The notes: generated by a model not told the origin, from the letters alone. A DNA stretch of 11,870 bases from Thermoflexales bacterium (GCA_017999195.1 JAGOBP010000067.1:1-11870); one strand, 5' to 3'; positions 1 through 6,854 are shown, counted from the first letter of the stretch. Made by a program: numbers and translations.

Positions 1-2
1 CT

Positions 3-1022
3 AAAGCACCTGCCCAACCGCTGCTCGAAGTCAAACATCTGCGCAAGTACTTCCCCATTTACAAGGGCAGTTTCTTTCGCAAGCTGGTCGGCAATGTCCG
101 CGCCGTCGATGATGTAAGTTTCTTCATCAACGAAGGTGAAACGCTGGGTCTGGTGGGCGAAAGCGGCTGCGGCAAGACCACGGCTTCACGCTGCGTGCTG
201 CGCGCTTATCAGCCGTCCAGCGGCGAGATGTTGTTCCGCACCGCGCAAGGTAACACCGTTGATCTGGCCAAACTCTCGCGCCGTGAACTTGGCCCGCTGC
301 GCTCGCAGATGCAGATGATCTTTCAAGACCCCTATGCGTCGCTGAATCCGCGCATGACGTTGTTCGACATTGTGGGCGAACCATTGTTGATGAGCGGCAT
401 GAAGAATCGCAAGGAACGCACCGATCGCGTGGCAGAGTTGCTCCGAGTGGTGGGTCTGCGCCCCGAGTTTTTGCAGCGTTTCCCGCACGCCTTTAGCGGC
501 GGGCAGCGTCAGCGCATCGGCATCGCGCGCGCCCTTGCGTCCAATCCGCGCCTCGTCGTTGCCGATGAGCCGGTCTCCGCGCTCGACGTGTCCGTTCAGG
601 CGCAGATTCTCAATCTATTGCTGGAATTGCAGCAGGAACTGCATCTCACGTATTTGTTTGTCGCGCACAACCTCAGCGTGGTCAAGCACATTTGTGATCG
701 CGTCACCGTGATGTATGTCGGCAAAATCGTGGAGACCGCCGAAACGCAAGAACTCTTCCGCGCGCCCAAGCATCCCTACACCGCAGCGCTCATGGCGGCC
801 GTGCCCGTAGCCGATCCGCGCGTAACTTCGGGCAACGTGGAATTGAAGGGCGATGTGCCCAGCCCAGCCAATCCGCCGAGCGGCTGCTACTTTCATCCGC
901 GCTGCCCGTTTGTCATCGATCGTTGCAAGACCGAAGCGCCCGCCTATCGCGAGATCAGCCGCAATCATTTCGTCAGTTGCCATCGCGCCGATGAACTCCA
1001 ACTCGCAGGTGTGGCCGCGTGA
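3..1022 (+). CDS. Oligopeptide/dipeptide-type ABC transporter ATP-binding protein (OppF/DppF-like), 5' partial
   Basis: ATPase that powers a peptide- or oligosaccharide-type ABC importer at the cytoplasmic face of the membrane. The reading frame is open to the left edge, so the true start lies outside; the first visible residues (KAPAQPLLEVKHLRKYFPI) are a normal N-terminus for the family. Seen in order: Walker A GESGCGKTT (nt 156-182), Q-loop region QMIFQDPYASLNPR, signature FSGGQRQR (SGGQ at nt 495-506), Walker B LVVADEP (nt 552-572), D-loop SALDVS, and the switch His in VAHNLS (nt 666-668). The C-terminal oligopeptide-type extension follows, with HPYTAAL and a Cys-containing CYFHPRCPF segment. 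This extension places it in the Opp/Dpp family rather than the MalK/UgpC sugar family, although Opp-type systems also import oligosaccharides in several bacteria. Permease and binding-protein genes would be upstream, out of view. The next gene starts in a GTGA overlap, suggesting co-expression with the sulfatase. Substrate is not readable. Confidence 0.95.
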   Translation, partial: KAPAQPLLEVKHLRKYFPIYKGSFFRKLVGNVRAVDDVSFFINEGETLGLVGESGCGKTTASRCVLRAYQPSSGEMLFRTAQGNTVDLAKLSRRELGPLRSQMQMIFQDPYASLNPRMTLFDIVGEPLLMSGMKNRKERTDRVAELLRVVGLRPEFLQRFPHAFSGGQRQRIGIARALASNPRLVVADEPVSALDVSVQAQILNLLLELQQELHLTYLFVAHNLSVVKHICDRVTVMYVGKIVETAETQELFRAPKHPYTAALMAAVPVADPRVTSGNVELKGDVPSPANPPSGCYFHPRCPFVIDRCKTEAPAYREISRNHFVSCHRADELQLAGVAA

Positions 1023-2464
1023 ACATCCTTTTCCTCCTGCCCGATCAGCTGCGCCCCGATTTTCTAAGTTGTTATGGGGCGCAGTTCATCAGCACGCCCA
1101 ACATCGATGCGCTCTGCAATGGCGGTGTGCAATATCGTCATGCTGTGTCGCCTACGCCCATCTGCGTGCCCGCGCGCGCCTCACTGCTCACCGGCCTTAA
1201 CAGCCTTCAACATGGCGTGCTGGAAAACTACAGTTGGCTGCGCCCCGATCGCGCCGCGTGCGGCCTGCCCAGTTGGCCCGAGTTGTTGAGCGAGGCCGGT
1301 TATCACACGGTCAGCATCGGCAAGATGCACTTCTATCCGTGGGACACAAGCGAAGGCTTCGCGCAGCGCCTGATTTCCGAGGACAAACGCCACATCTACA
1401 TTCACGACGATTACGCCGCTTACCTCGAAGCGCACGGCCTGCGCAAATATCACGGTAATGAGCACGAAGGTTACTTCGATAACAAAGGCGCGATCGTCAG
1501 CAAGATTCCGGCCGAACATCAAGTGGACAAGTGGGTGGCCGATCGGACCTGCGACTTCCTTCAGAACTACCACGGCGACAAGCCCTTCGCGCTGATGGTC
1601 GGCTTCCCCGGCCCGCACTGCCCTTATGATCCACCCAGCGAGACGGCGAATCTCTATCGGCCTGAAGACATGCCCGATAGTCTTCCCGCCACCGACGACA
1701 GCCGCCTCTTTCGCGAACTCGTCATCGCCATGAACAAGCGACCGTGGAATCAAGTCGATTACACCGATTTTCAAGATCATCACAAGCGCAAGATTCGCGC
1801 GCATTATGCCGCGCTCACCAATCAGATCGATCAGCACATTGGCCGCATCATCGCCGCGCTCAACGCCAGCCGCCTGGCCGATGACACGCTGATCATCTTC
1901 GCGTCTGATCATGGCGATTTTCTGGGTGATTACGATCTGATTGGCAAGCATCTCTTCTACGAACCCAGCATCCGCGTGCCGTTGATCGTGAAGTCGCCGC
2001 GCTCCAATGCCACCCGCACGGTTGATGATCTCGTCTCATTGACCGATGTCAGCGCAACGCTGCTCGATGTTGCGGGACAAAGTTTTTCAGCCAGGCACGA
2101 TGCCATCGTCCTACCGGGTCTCGATCGGCCCCAGACCCGATCGCGCGAAGCTGTCCTCGGCGCGACGGATCTCGGCCTGATGATCAACACCGCCGAATGG
2201 AAGTTGTGCCGCTACAAGAACGGCCATGTCGCACTGTACAACCTGATCGATGATCCACACGAACAGCATAACCTGGCTTATCAACCAGCGGCGATCACGG
2301 CGATGAAGCGGATGGATGCGCTGTTGCAACAATCGTTGCTTGAATCGCTGATGGTCAACAACGGTGACAAATTTGTTGAGAAGTCACGCTATCAAGGTCG
2401 CGGCGAATTTGGTCAATTTGGCTGGCAGCGGCCCTATCCGGCGAGTCTGGCCGAGCGCACCTAA
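1019..2464 (+). CDS. Type I (formylglycine-dependent) sulfatase
   Basis: Hydrolyses a sulfate ester (or sulfamate); substrate unknown. The 481-residue product is usual for the alkaline-phosphatase-fold sulfatases. Seen: the N-terminal metal-site segment LLPDQLRPD (D9, Q10); the maturation motif C49-V-P-A-R53 followed by ASLLTG, where C49 would be oxidised to formylglycine by a separate maturase; GKMH (K102, H104); PGPH (H200); SDHGD (D297, H298); and K310-H311 in GKHLFYE, followed by SIRVPLIV. All key positions of an active enzyme are present. I see no signal peptide: the protein starts directly with the first beta-strand (MNILFLLPDQ), so it is probably cytoplasmic and acts on imported sulfated oligosaccharides. 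Start: GTG at 1019 overlapping the upstream TGA by four bases, with an AGGTG sequence just upstream. No maturase gene is in the window. Cys-type sulfatases can use aerobic FGE or anaerobic anSME maturases, so the motif does not settle oxygen tolerance. Confidence 0.93.
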   Translation: MNILFLLPDQLRPDFLSCYGAQFISTPNIDALCNGGVQYRHAVSPTPICVPARASLLTGLNSLQHGVLENYSWLRPDRAACGLPSWPELLSEAGYHTVSIGKMHFYPWDTSEGFAQRLISEDKRHIYIHDDYAAYLEAHGLRKYHGNEHEGYFDNKGAIVSKIPAEHQVDKWVADRTCDFLQNYHGDKPFALMVGFPGPHCPYDPPSETANLYRPEDMPDSLPATDDSRLFRELVIAMNKRPWNQVDYTDFQDHHKRKIRAHYAALTNQIDQHIGRIIAALNASRLADDTLIIFASDHGDFLGDYDLIGKHLFYEPSIRVPLIVKSPRSNATRTVDDLVSLTDVSATLLDVAGQSFSARHDAIVLPGLDRPQTRSREAVLGATDLGLMINTAEWKLCRYKNGHVALYNLIDDPHEQHNLAYQPAAITAMKRMDALLQQSLLESLMVNNGDKFVEKSRYQGRGEFGQFGWQRPYPASLAERT

Positions 2465-2471
2465 CCACGTC

Positions 2472-2561
2472 CGTCATTGCGAGCCGCGCAGCGGCGAAGC
2501 AATCTCCTTTTTATGAGCAACGAGATTGCTTCGTCGGCTTAACGGCCTCCTCGCAATGACG
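2472..2561. repeat. Imperfect palindromic interspersed repeat (MITE/REP-like)
   Basis: About 90 bases bounded by perfect 12-base inverted ends: CGTCATTGCGAG at 2472-2483 and CTCGCAATGACG at 2550-2561. A second perfect 11-base pair lies inside: GAAGCAATCTC at 2496-2506 and GAGATTGCTTC at 2522-2532. The whole unit can fold into a long hairpin with a roughly 15-base loop. It lies directly after the sulfatase stop and just before the first methyltransferase gene, filling nearly the whole gap. I recognise the CGTCATTGCGAG...GAAGCAATCTC theme as a non-coding repeat found in many copies in some environmental bacteria; copy number here cannot be judged from one window. It could act as an mRNA 3' stabiliser or terminator, or be a passive mobile repeat. 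Confidence 0.85.
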
Positions 2562-2576
2562 TTCAATGAGAATGAT

Positions 2577-3746
2577 ATGAACGGTCGAGAACGAATTCTA
2601 GCCGCCTTTCGCGGTGAAACAGCCGATACCGTACCTTTCGCCATCAACCTCTATTTGTGGTTCTACTACCACAAATATCGCGGCTCTTTGCCCGCCGCTA
2701 TCGCGCACATGCAGCATCCCTTTGAGGTATTGCGTTACCTCGGTGCGGACATCCTCGCGCGCTGGGATACGCAGTGGGCACTGCGCGAAGTCTACACGGC
2801 GGGCGAATACTCGGAAGAATATTCGGGCCATGGCGACCTCAATGAGGTACGCACGACGGCCTTTCATCATTGGCCGCCGCGCATGACCGAGCGCCGCCAG
2901 CAATTCGTCACGCCCTATGGCACACTCACGCAGCGCTGGGCCTTCACGCCTGAAACCGGCGCGGACTTCGAGGCGGAACACTGGTGGAAAGAGTGGCGCG
3001 AATATGACGCCGTGCGTTTCATGCTGGAAAACAAGGCGTTTGCGTTCGATGCCGCGCTCTTTGATCAGTGGGTCGATCAAGTGGGCGATGACGGCGTGAC
3101 GATGCTGAACCTCAGCGAATCGCCGTTGAAGCGCCTGCACTGGCTGGCCGGTCCGGCAAACGCCTCGCTCTTCATGATGGATCATCCCGAAGAGATGAAG
3201 GCGCTGGCTAAAATCCACGAAGAGCAGGCGCTGAAGTTTCTGGCGCAAGTGGTCGATCATCCCAAAGCCGAAGTCTTTGTCTCGCACGACAATCTCGATT
3301 CGGCTTTCTATCCGCCCTATTTTTACCGTGATTATTGCGAGAGTTTCTTCACCCGTGCCGCAGAGCTGATCCATGCGCGCGGCAAGACGCTGGTGGTGCA
3401 TGCTTGTGGCCGCAACAAAGCCCTGCTCAAGCACATCGGTCGATCACAGGTCGATTGCCTGGAAGGCATCACGCCGCCGCCGTTGGGCGATGTGAACTTG
3501 GGCCTCGTTCGCGAGACGGTGGGCTATGATCGCTTCACGGTGGATGGCGGCATGGACACGGCCCACCTCGAAGTGAAAGCCGATGCCGAACAGGTCATTC
3601 ACACCTACACGCGCGATCTCTTCGCGTCGATGGGCGACAAGCGGCACTTCATCTTCGCGTCCAGTTGCATGACGCCGCCGCCCACGCCGTGGGAAAACAT
3701 CGTCGCTTTCCGCGATGCCGCGCGCGAGTATGGACGAATGGATTGA
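2577..3746 (+). CDS. URO-D/MtaA-fold methyltransferase with H-x-C...C zinc motif
   Basis: Predicted cytoplasmic cobamide-dependent methyltransferase of the uroporphyrinogen decarboxylase (URO-D, MtaA/CmuA) superfamily, 389 residues. The N-terminus MNGRERILAAF and the following D-x-V-P-F are the usual opening of this superfamily. Near the C-terminus, V-V-H275-A-C277-G and S-S-C364-M match the His-x-Cys...Cys zinc ligands that activate a thiol or other methyl acceptor/donor in MtaA/MtbA enzymes. True haem-pathway HemE lacks this motif. Start: an in-frame TTG at 2526 lies inside the upstream palindromic repeat and would add residues of no family character. ATG 2577 gives the canonical start, although its Shine-Dalgarno sequence (GAG at 2568-2570) is weak. 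Its stop overlaps the start of the next URO-D gene by one base, and a corrinoid protein gene follows, so the three genes form a methyl-transfer module. Whether it loads the corrinoid from the substrate or unloads it onto tetrahydrofolate or a thiol cannot be decided here. Confidence 0.88.
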   Translation: MNGRERILAAFRGETADTVPFAINLYLWFYYHKYRGSLPAAIAHMQHPFEVLRYLGADILARWDTQWALREVYTAGEYSEEYSGHGDLNEVRTTAFHHWPPRMTERRQQFVTPYGTLTQRWAFTPETGADFEAEHWWKEWREYDAVRFMLENKAFAFDAALFDQWVDQVGDDGVTMLNLSESPLKRLHWLAGPANASLFMMDHPEEMKALAKIHEEQALKFLAQVVDHPKAEVFVSHDNLDSAFYPPYFYRDYCESFFTRAAELIHARGKTLVVHACGRNKALLKHIGRSQVDCLEGITPPPLGDVNLGLVRETVGYDRFTVDGGMDTAHLEVKADAEQVIHTYTRDLFASMGDKRHFIFASSCMTPPPTPWENIVAFRDAAREYGRMD

Positions 3747-4870
3747 TGGCAACTTTCAACACCACCCTCAAAGACGCCCAGGCCCTGTCCGTCACGCCGA
3801 TTGAGCCGCGCAATTTCGATCTGGCCCACTTCGAAGTACATGCCGCCGACGCCGATCAACGCTATGCCGATTTCATGCGCCAGCCCAGCGGCTTGGCCGT
3901 GTGGCAGCGCGTGCGCGCGGGCGAGGTCTTTCGCGATGCCTGCCGCGACATGCGTCAATCACTGCGCCTGCAACTCGGCGCACTGCAAAAATCACTGGAG
4001 TATGCGACCGATGCGCCGATGTACCTTGAACCGTGGTACGGCATCGGCACAACCGCCTCAGCGTTTGGCGGAGAATACGAATGGTTCGAAGGACAAGCGC
4101 CCGCGGTCCGGCCACTGTACCGATCGATGGCTGACGTGCCGCCGCTCGTACCGCGTGATTTCGATCAAGTCCCCATTCTGCGCTACACGCTGGACACGAT
4201 TGAGTATTTCCTCGATCAAACGCACGGCCGTGTGCCGTTGTCGTGGAGTGATCTGCAAGCGCCGTTGAACGTCGCCACGGAATTGATCGACACGAGCGCG
4301 TTCTTCACAGGAATGGTGGACAGGGCCGATCGGGTGCGCGAGGTTCTATCGGCGGTGACTGAGGTCGTCATTCGTTTTACTCGCCAACAAAGTAATTTGA
4401 TCGGTAATCGTCTGGCTCGCCCCGGTCACGGCTTCGCCAGTTCGCGCTCAGGCACAGGCATCGGCCTCAGCACCGATAACCTCGTCATGATTTCGCCCAA
4501 AATGTACGAGAAATTCTGCGTGGCCGACAACATCGCGATTGGCAACGCATTTGACGGCCTGGCCATGCACTCGTGCGGCGATTATGCGCGCTGGCTGCCC
4601 GTGTTGAAAAAGATCAACAACTTGATCATGGTCGATGCCGCGTTCAGTGCGCAGACCGATCCAAACCCGAACACGCCCGAAGTCTTCCGCGACGCCTTCG
4701 TCAACACCGGCATCATTGTGCACGCCCGTATGGTGGGTGAACCCGATGAAGTATTGGCGCTGACCAAACGCCTGTGGACACCGGGCCTGAAACTCATCAT
4801 CGTGACCTACGTGCCAGACGCAGAGGCACAGCGTCAACTCTATCAAGACCTTCACGCGTTGAGCGCGTGA
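3746..4870 (+). CDS. Divergent URO-D-superfamily protein, likely substrate-side corrinoid methyltransferase
   Basis: 374-residue protein whose C-terminal half fits the URO-D barrel: an SxxxDNLVMISPKMYEKF segment (residues 242-257), then the strand LAMHSCGDYARWLPVLKKI with H275-S-C277-G, followed by a predicted strand/helix pattern ending at VTYVPDAEA. The N-terminal part lacks the RERxLAA opening and is unlike the first gene. H-x-C is present, but no cysteine follows residue 277, so the third zinc ligand of MtaA-type enzymes is missing or replaced (H326 in IIVHARM is one candidate). It starts at ATG 3746, sharing one base with the upstream TGA; an in-frame ATG at 3665 would overlap the previous gene by 82 bases and is disfavoured. 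Being coupled to a corrinoid protein gene downstream, it is most simply the methyl-donor-specific methyltransferase of the module. Superfamily assignment is fairly secure; the role is inferred. Confidence 0.8.
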   Translation: MATFNTTLKDAQALSVTPIEPRNFDLAHFEVHAADADQRYADFMRQPSGLAVWQRVRAGEVFRDACRDMRQSLRLQLGALQKSLEYATDAPMYLEPWYGIGTTASAFGGEYEWFEGQAPAVRPLYRSMADVPPLVPRDFDQVPILRYTLDTIEYFLDQTHGRVPLSWSDLQAPLNVATELIDTSAFFTGMVDRADRVREVLSAVTEVVIRFTRQQSNLIGNRLARPGHGFASSRSGTGIGLSTDNLVMISPKMYEKFCVADNIAIGNAFDGLAMHSCGDYARWLPVLKKINNLIMVDAAFSAQTDPNPNTPEVFRDAFVNTGIIVHARMVGEPDEVLALTKRLWTPGLKLIIVTYVPDAEAQRQLYQDLHALSA

Positions 4871-4878
4871 TCTGAAAG

Positions 4879-4883
4879 AAGGA
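4879..4883 (+). promoter_or_regulatory. Ribosome binding site of the corrinoid protein gene
   Basis: AAGGA within a purine-rich run (GAAAGAAGGAAA), four bases before ATG 4888. It is the clearest Shine-Dalgarno site in the methyl-transfer module and fixes the start of the corrinoid protein; its strength suits a carrier protein needed in excess over its partner enzymes (inference). Confidence 0.7.
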
Positions 4884-4887
4884 AATC

Positions 4888-5523
4888 ATGAACGAGCACT
4901 TGCAGAAAATTTACGACAGCGTACTGAACGGCGACATGGACGAGACGGCCGGTTACGTCGAGGCCGCGCTAAACGCGCAACTTGAGCCGGGCTTCATTCT
5001 CAACGAGGGCATGATCAGCGCGATGAAAGAAGTGGGCCGCCTGTTTGAAGAAGGCGAGTACTTCGTGCCAGAAATGTTGATTTCGGCGCGCGCGATGCAG
5101 GCCGGGCTGGCGATTCTGAAGCCGCACCTGATTCAGGCCAAGGTTGCTTCGGCGGGCAAGGTCGTCGTCGGCACGGTCAAGGGCGACCTGCACGACATCG
5201 GCAAAAACCTTGTCGCGATGATGCTGGAAGGCTCGGCCTTTGACATCATCGATCTGGGCGTGGACGTATCGCCGGAGAAATTTGTTGAGGCCGTCAAGAC
5301 GCATCAACCGCAGGTCGTCGGCCTGTCGGCGCTGCTGACCACGACAATGCCTAACATGAAGGCGACCATCGAAGCGTTGAAGGCCGCCGGACTGCGCGAT
5401 CAGGTCAAGGTGATGATCGGCGGCGCGCCCGTCACCGAAACGTACGCGCACGACATCGGCGCAGATGGTTACGCGGCGGATGCGAGTCGCGCGGCAACGT
5501 TGGCAAAGACGTTAGTTGGATAG
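4888..5523 (+). CDS. Methyltransferase corrinoid protein (MtaC/MtbC/MtmC family, B12-binding)
   Basis: Small cytoplasmic carrier that holds a cobamide and shuttles a methyl group on cobalt between two methyltransferases; 211 residues, typical length. Seen: an N-terminal helical cap domain (about residues 1-88, including GxxLEPGFILNEGMISAMKEVG-type helices and EGEYFVPEMLISARAM), then the Rossmann-like B12 domain starting VVVGTVKGD. The cobalt-ligand motif D100-L-H102-D-I-G105 gives base-off/His-on binding through H102. The rest of the signature follows at canonical spacing: S147-A-L149 and G178-G179 (VMIGGAPV). Length and domain order exclude MetH or a B12-dependent mutase subunit. It follows two URO-D-fold genes with a 17-base gap, an arrangement expected for a corrinoid methyltransferase system. 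Such proteins need a reductive activase (RamA/RACE-type), and none is in the window. Confidence 0.95.
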   Translation: MNEHLQKIYDSVLNGDMDETAGYVEAALNAQLEPGFILNEGMISAMKEVGRLFEEGEYFVPEMLISARAMQAGLAILKPHLIQAKVASAGKVVVGTVKGDLHDIGKNLVAMMLEGSAFDIIDLGVDVSPEKFVEAVKTHQPQVVGLSALLTTTMPNMKATIEALKAAGLRDQVKVMIGGAPVTETYAHDIGADGYAADASRAATLAKTLVG

Positions 5524-5535
5524 TGAGATAGTCAA

Positions 5536-5595
5536 GCATCCTGAGCGGACACTGAGCGAAGCGTAAGCGGAGACACAGTGGTAGTCGAAGGATGC
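5536..5595. repeat. Imperfect palindromic repeat between the corrinoid module and nagA
   Basis: About 60 bases with perfect 7-base inverted ends (GCATCCT at 5536-5542, AGGATGC at 5589-5595) and an inner pair CACTG (5550-5554) / CAGTG (5576-5580). The centre carries GAGCGAAGCG-type purine-rich sequence. The CATCCTGAGC...GTCGAAGGATG theme is familiar to me as an interspersed non-coding palindrome in environmental bacterial genomes. It is unrelated in sequence to the repeat at 2472-2561. With that repeat it brackets the three methyl-transfer genes. Confidence 0.75.
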
Positions 5596-5606
5596 GGGTG
5601 GATAAC

Positions 5607-5610
5607 GAGG
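5607..5610 (+). promoter_or_regulatory. Ribosome binding site deciding the nagA start
   Basis: GAGG three bases before ATG 5614. Spacing is short, but it supports ATG 5614 over an in-frame GTG at 5578, which lies inside the palindromic repeat. Confidence 0.45.
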
Positions 5611-5613
5611 CGT

Positions 5614-6792
5614 ATGACAGAAAGTTCTGTGCCGCAATCAACACATCAGCGCACGGCGTTGATCAATGGCCGGATTGTTTTGACTGATTCGATCAGCGCT
5701 GATCAGGTCGTCTTGATTGAAGATGGCAAAATCGTCGCGATAACCAGCCTCGACGCGATTGGTGACGCCAACCCGATCGATGTCGGCGGCCGCTGGATCA
5801 CGCCCGGCCTGATCGATCTACACACCCACGGTGCACTCGGTCACACCTTCAACGAACCGACCAGCGAAGCCTTCGCCGCGATTTGCAACGCGAATGCACA
5901 GCACGGTGTCACCAGTCTGTGCGCGACCCTCGCGCCTGCGCCGCTGGCGGATATGAAGCAGTGCTTCGACTATATGCGCACGTGGCGCAGTGAGCGGCGT
6001 TCTGGCGCACGCGTATTGGGCGGCTATCTCGAAAGTCCGTATACCAACGTCGTGCAAAAAGGCGCGCTTGATCCAAGTTGCCTACGTTCACCGGATGATC
6101 GTTCGGCGGATGAACTGCTCGAATACGCCGACGTGCTGCGCATCTTCATGGTCGCGCCGGAGTTGCCGGGTGCGATCGAGTTGGTGGACAAGATCAATCG
6201 TGCGGGCATCGTACCGGCGGCGGGACACAGTTCCGCGCACGATACGCACATCCTTGCTGCGATGGAGCATGGCCTGCGGCATGTCACGCACATCTGGAGC
6301 GCGATGTCGATGGTGGTGCGCGAAGGGCCGTGGCGCAAGCCCGGCCTGTTGGAATCGGCTTTGACCTTCGATGGCCTGACCGTTGAGATGATTGCCGACA
6401 ACAAGCATCTGCCGCCGACATTGATGAAGTTAGCTTACAAGTGCATCGGCCCCGATCGGTTATGTGCCATCTCGGATGCGACCAGCGGCGCAGGCTTGCC
6501 CAACGGCTCGCGCTTTGCGATGGGCGGCATGGAATACGAAGTGGCCGACGGCGTCGGCATGATGTTCGATCGCTCGGCGTTTGCAGGCAGTACGACCTTG
6601 CTGGGTCAGATGTTGCCGATTCTGATCAACGCGGTGGGCATTCCACTCGTTGAGGCTATCCGCATGACGACGCTGACGCCCGCGCGCGTGGTCGGCGTAG
6701 ATGATCACAAGGGCAGTTTAGCAGCGGGCAAAGACGCCGACATTGTAATCTGGAACGAAGACTTCACGCCGTGGCGAGTGATCATTCAGTAG
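5614..6792 (+). CDS. nagA: N-acetylglucosamine-6-phosphate deacetylase
   Basis: Amidohydrolase-fold enzyme that removes acetate from GlcNAc-6-phosphate to give glucosamine-6-phosphate, the first committed step of amino-sugar catabolism; 392 residues, normal length. Seen: N-terminal beta-sandwich strands (LINGRIVLTDS), the metal-site H70-T-H72-G, the metal-ligand Glu in GGYLE140-SPY, H205 in AAGHSSA, H226 in HVTHIWSAM, catalytic D288 in ISDATSGAG, and the closing LTPARVVGVDDHKGSLAAGKDADIVIWN. The usual L-E-G-P-F motif reads L-E-S-P-Y here, and the usual H-L-F-N-A-M reads H-I-W-S-A-M; both contact the substrate region, so specificity may be shifted. Start: ATG 5614 with GAGG upstream; an upstream GTG would extend translation into the repeat. 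Two hairpins follow the stop immediately. Together with nagB downstream, the pathway to fructose-6-phosphate is nearly complete; the kinase is not in view. Confidence 0.93.
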   Translation: MTESSVPQSTHQRTALINGRIVLTDSISADQVVLIEDGKIVAITSLDAIGDANPIDVGGRWITPGLIDLHTHGALGHTFNEPTSEAFAAICNANAQHGVTSLCATLAPAPLADMKQCFDYMRTWRSERRSGARVLGGYLESPYTNVVQKGALDPSCLRSPDDRSADELLEYADVLRIFMVAPELPGAIELVDKINRAGIVPAAGHSSAHDTHILAAMEHGLRHVTHIWSAMSMVVREGPWRKPGLLESALTFDGLTVEMIADNKHLPPTLMKLAYKCIGPDRLCAISDATSGAGLPNGSRFAMGGMEYEVADGVGMMFDRSAFAGSTTLLGQMLPILINAVGIPLVEAIRMTTLTPARVVGVDDHKGSLAAGKDADIVIWNEDFTPWRVIIQ

Positions 6793-6814
6793 GCACGGCA
6801 TCCCCATGCCGTGC
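6793..6814. repeat. Hairpin 1 (extragenic palindrome) directly after nagA
   Basis: Perfect 9-base stem: GCACGGCAT (6793-6801) and ATGCCGTGC (6806-6814) around a CCCC loop. It starts on the base after the nagA stop. The following TTGTTATG is only weakly T-rich, so it is not a convincing intrinsic terminator; it may protect the 3' end of the nagA message. Confidence 0.85.
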
Positions 6815-6830
6815 TTGTTATGAAACATGC

Positions 6831-6854
6831 GCAACGGCATAGGGATGCCGTTGC
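6831..6854. repeat. Hairpin 2, inverted relative of hairpin 1
   Basis: Perfect 10-base stem: GCAACGGCAT (6831-6840) and ATGCCGTTGC (6845-6854) around an AGGG loop. Its reverse complement matches hairpin 1 across the core GGCATCCC-ATGCCGT except for one loop base and an extra base in each outer stem. The two units therefore form a back-to-back pair, as in BIME-type REP arrays. It ends 14 bases before the esterase start. Confidence 0.85.

Noticed and set aside
153..155. GTG 153 as the start of the ABC ATPase
   Set aside because: It is only four bases upstream of Walker A; the frame is open to the left edge with typical N-terminal sequence, so the gene is truncated by the window instead.
2526..2576. 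Upstream TTG start for the first URO-D gene
   Set aside because: It lies within the palindromic repeat; residues before MNGRERILAAF match nothing expected of the family.
1181..3434. Long - strand open frames (256 and 278 codons) opposite the sulfatase and the first URO-D gene
   Set aside because: Same shadow effect; no motifs, no ribosome sites, and full overlap with well-supported + strand genes.
5578..5613. Upstream GTG start for nagA
   Set aside because: It lies within the second palindromic repeat; ATG 5614 has GAGG upstream and the normal N-terminus.
6793..6820. Hairpin 1 as an intrinsic terminator
   Set aside because: There is no run of T after the stem (TTGTTATG only) and the same sequence type recurs inverted just downstream, so a repeat explanation is better.
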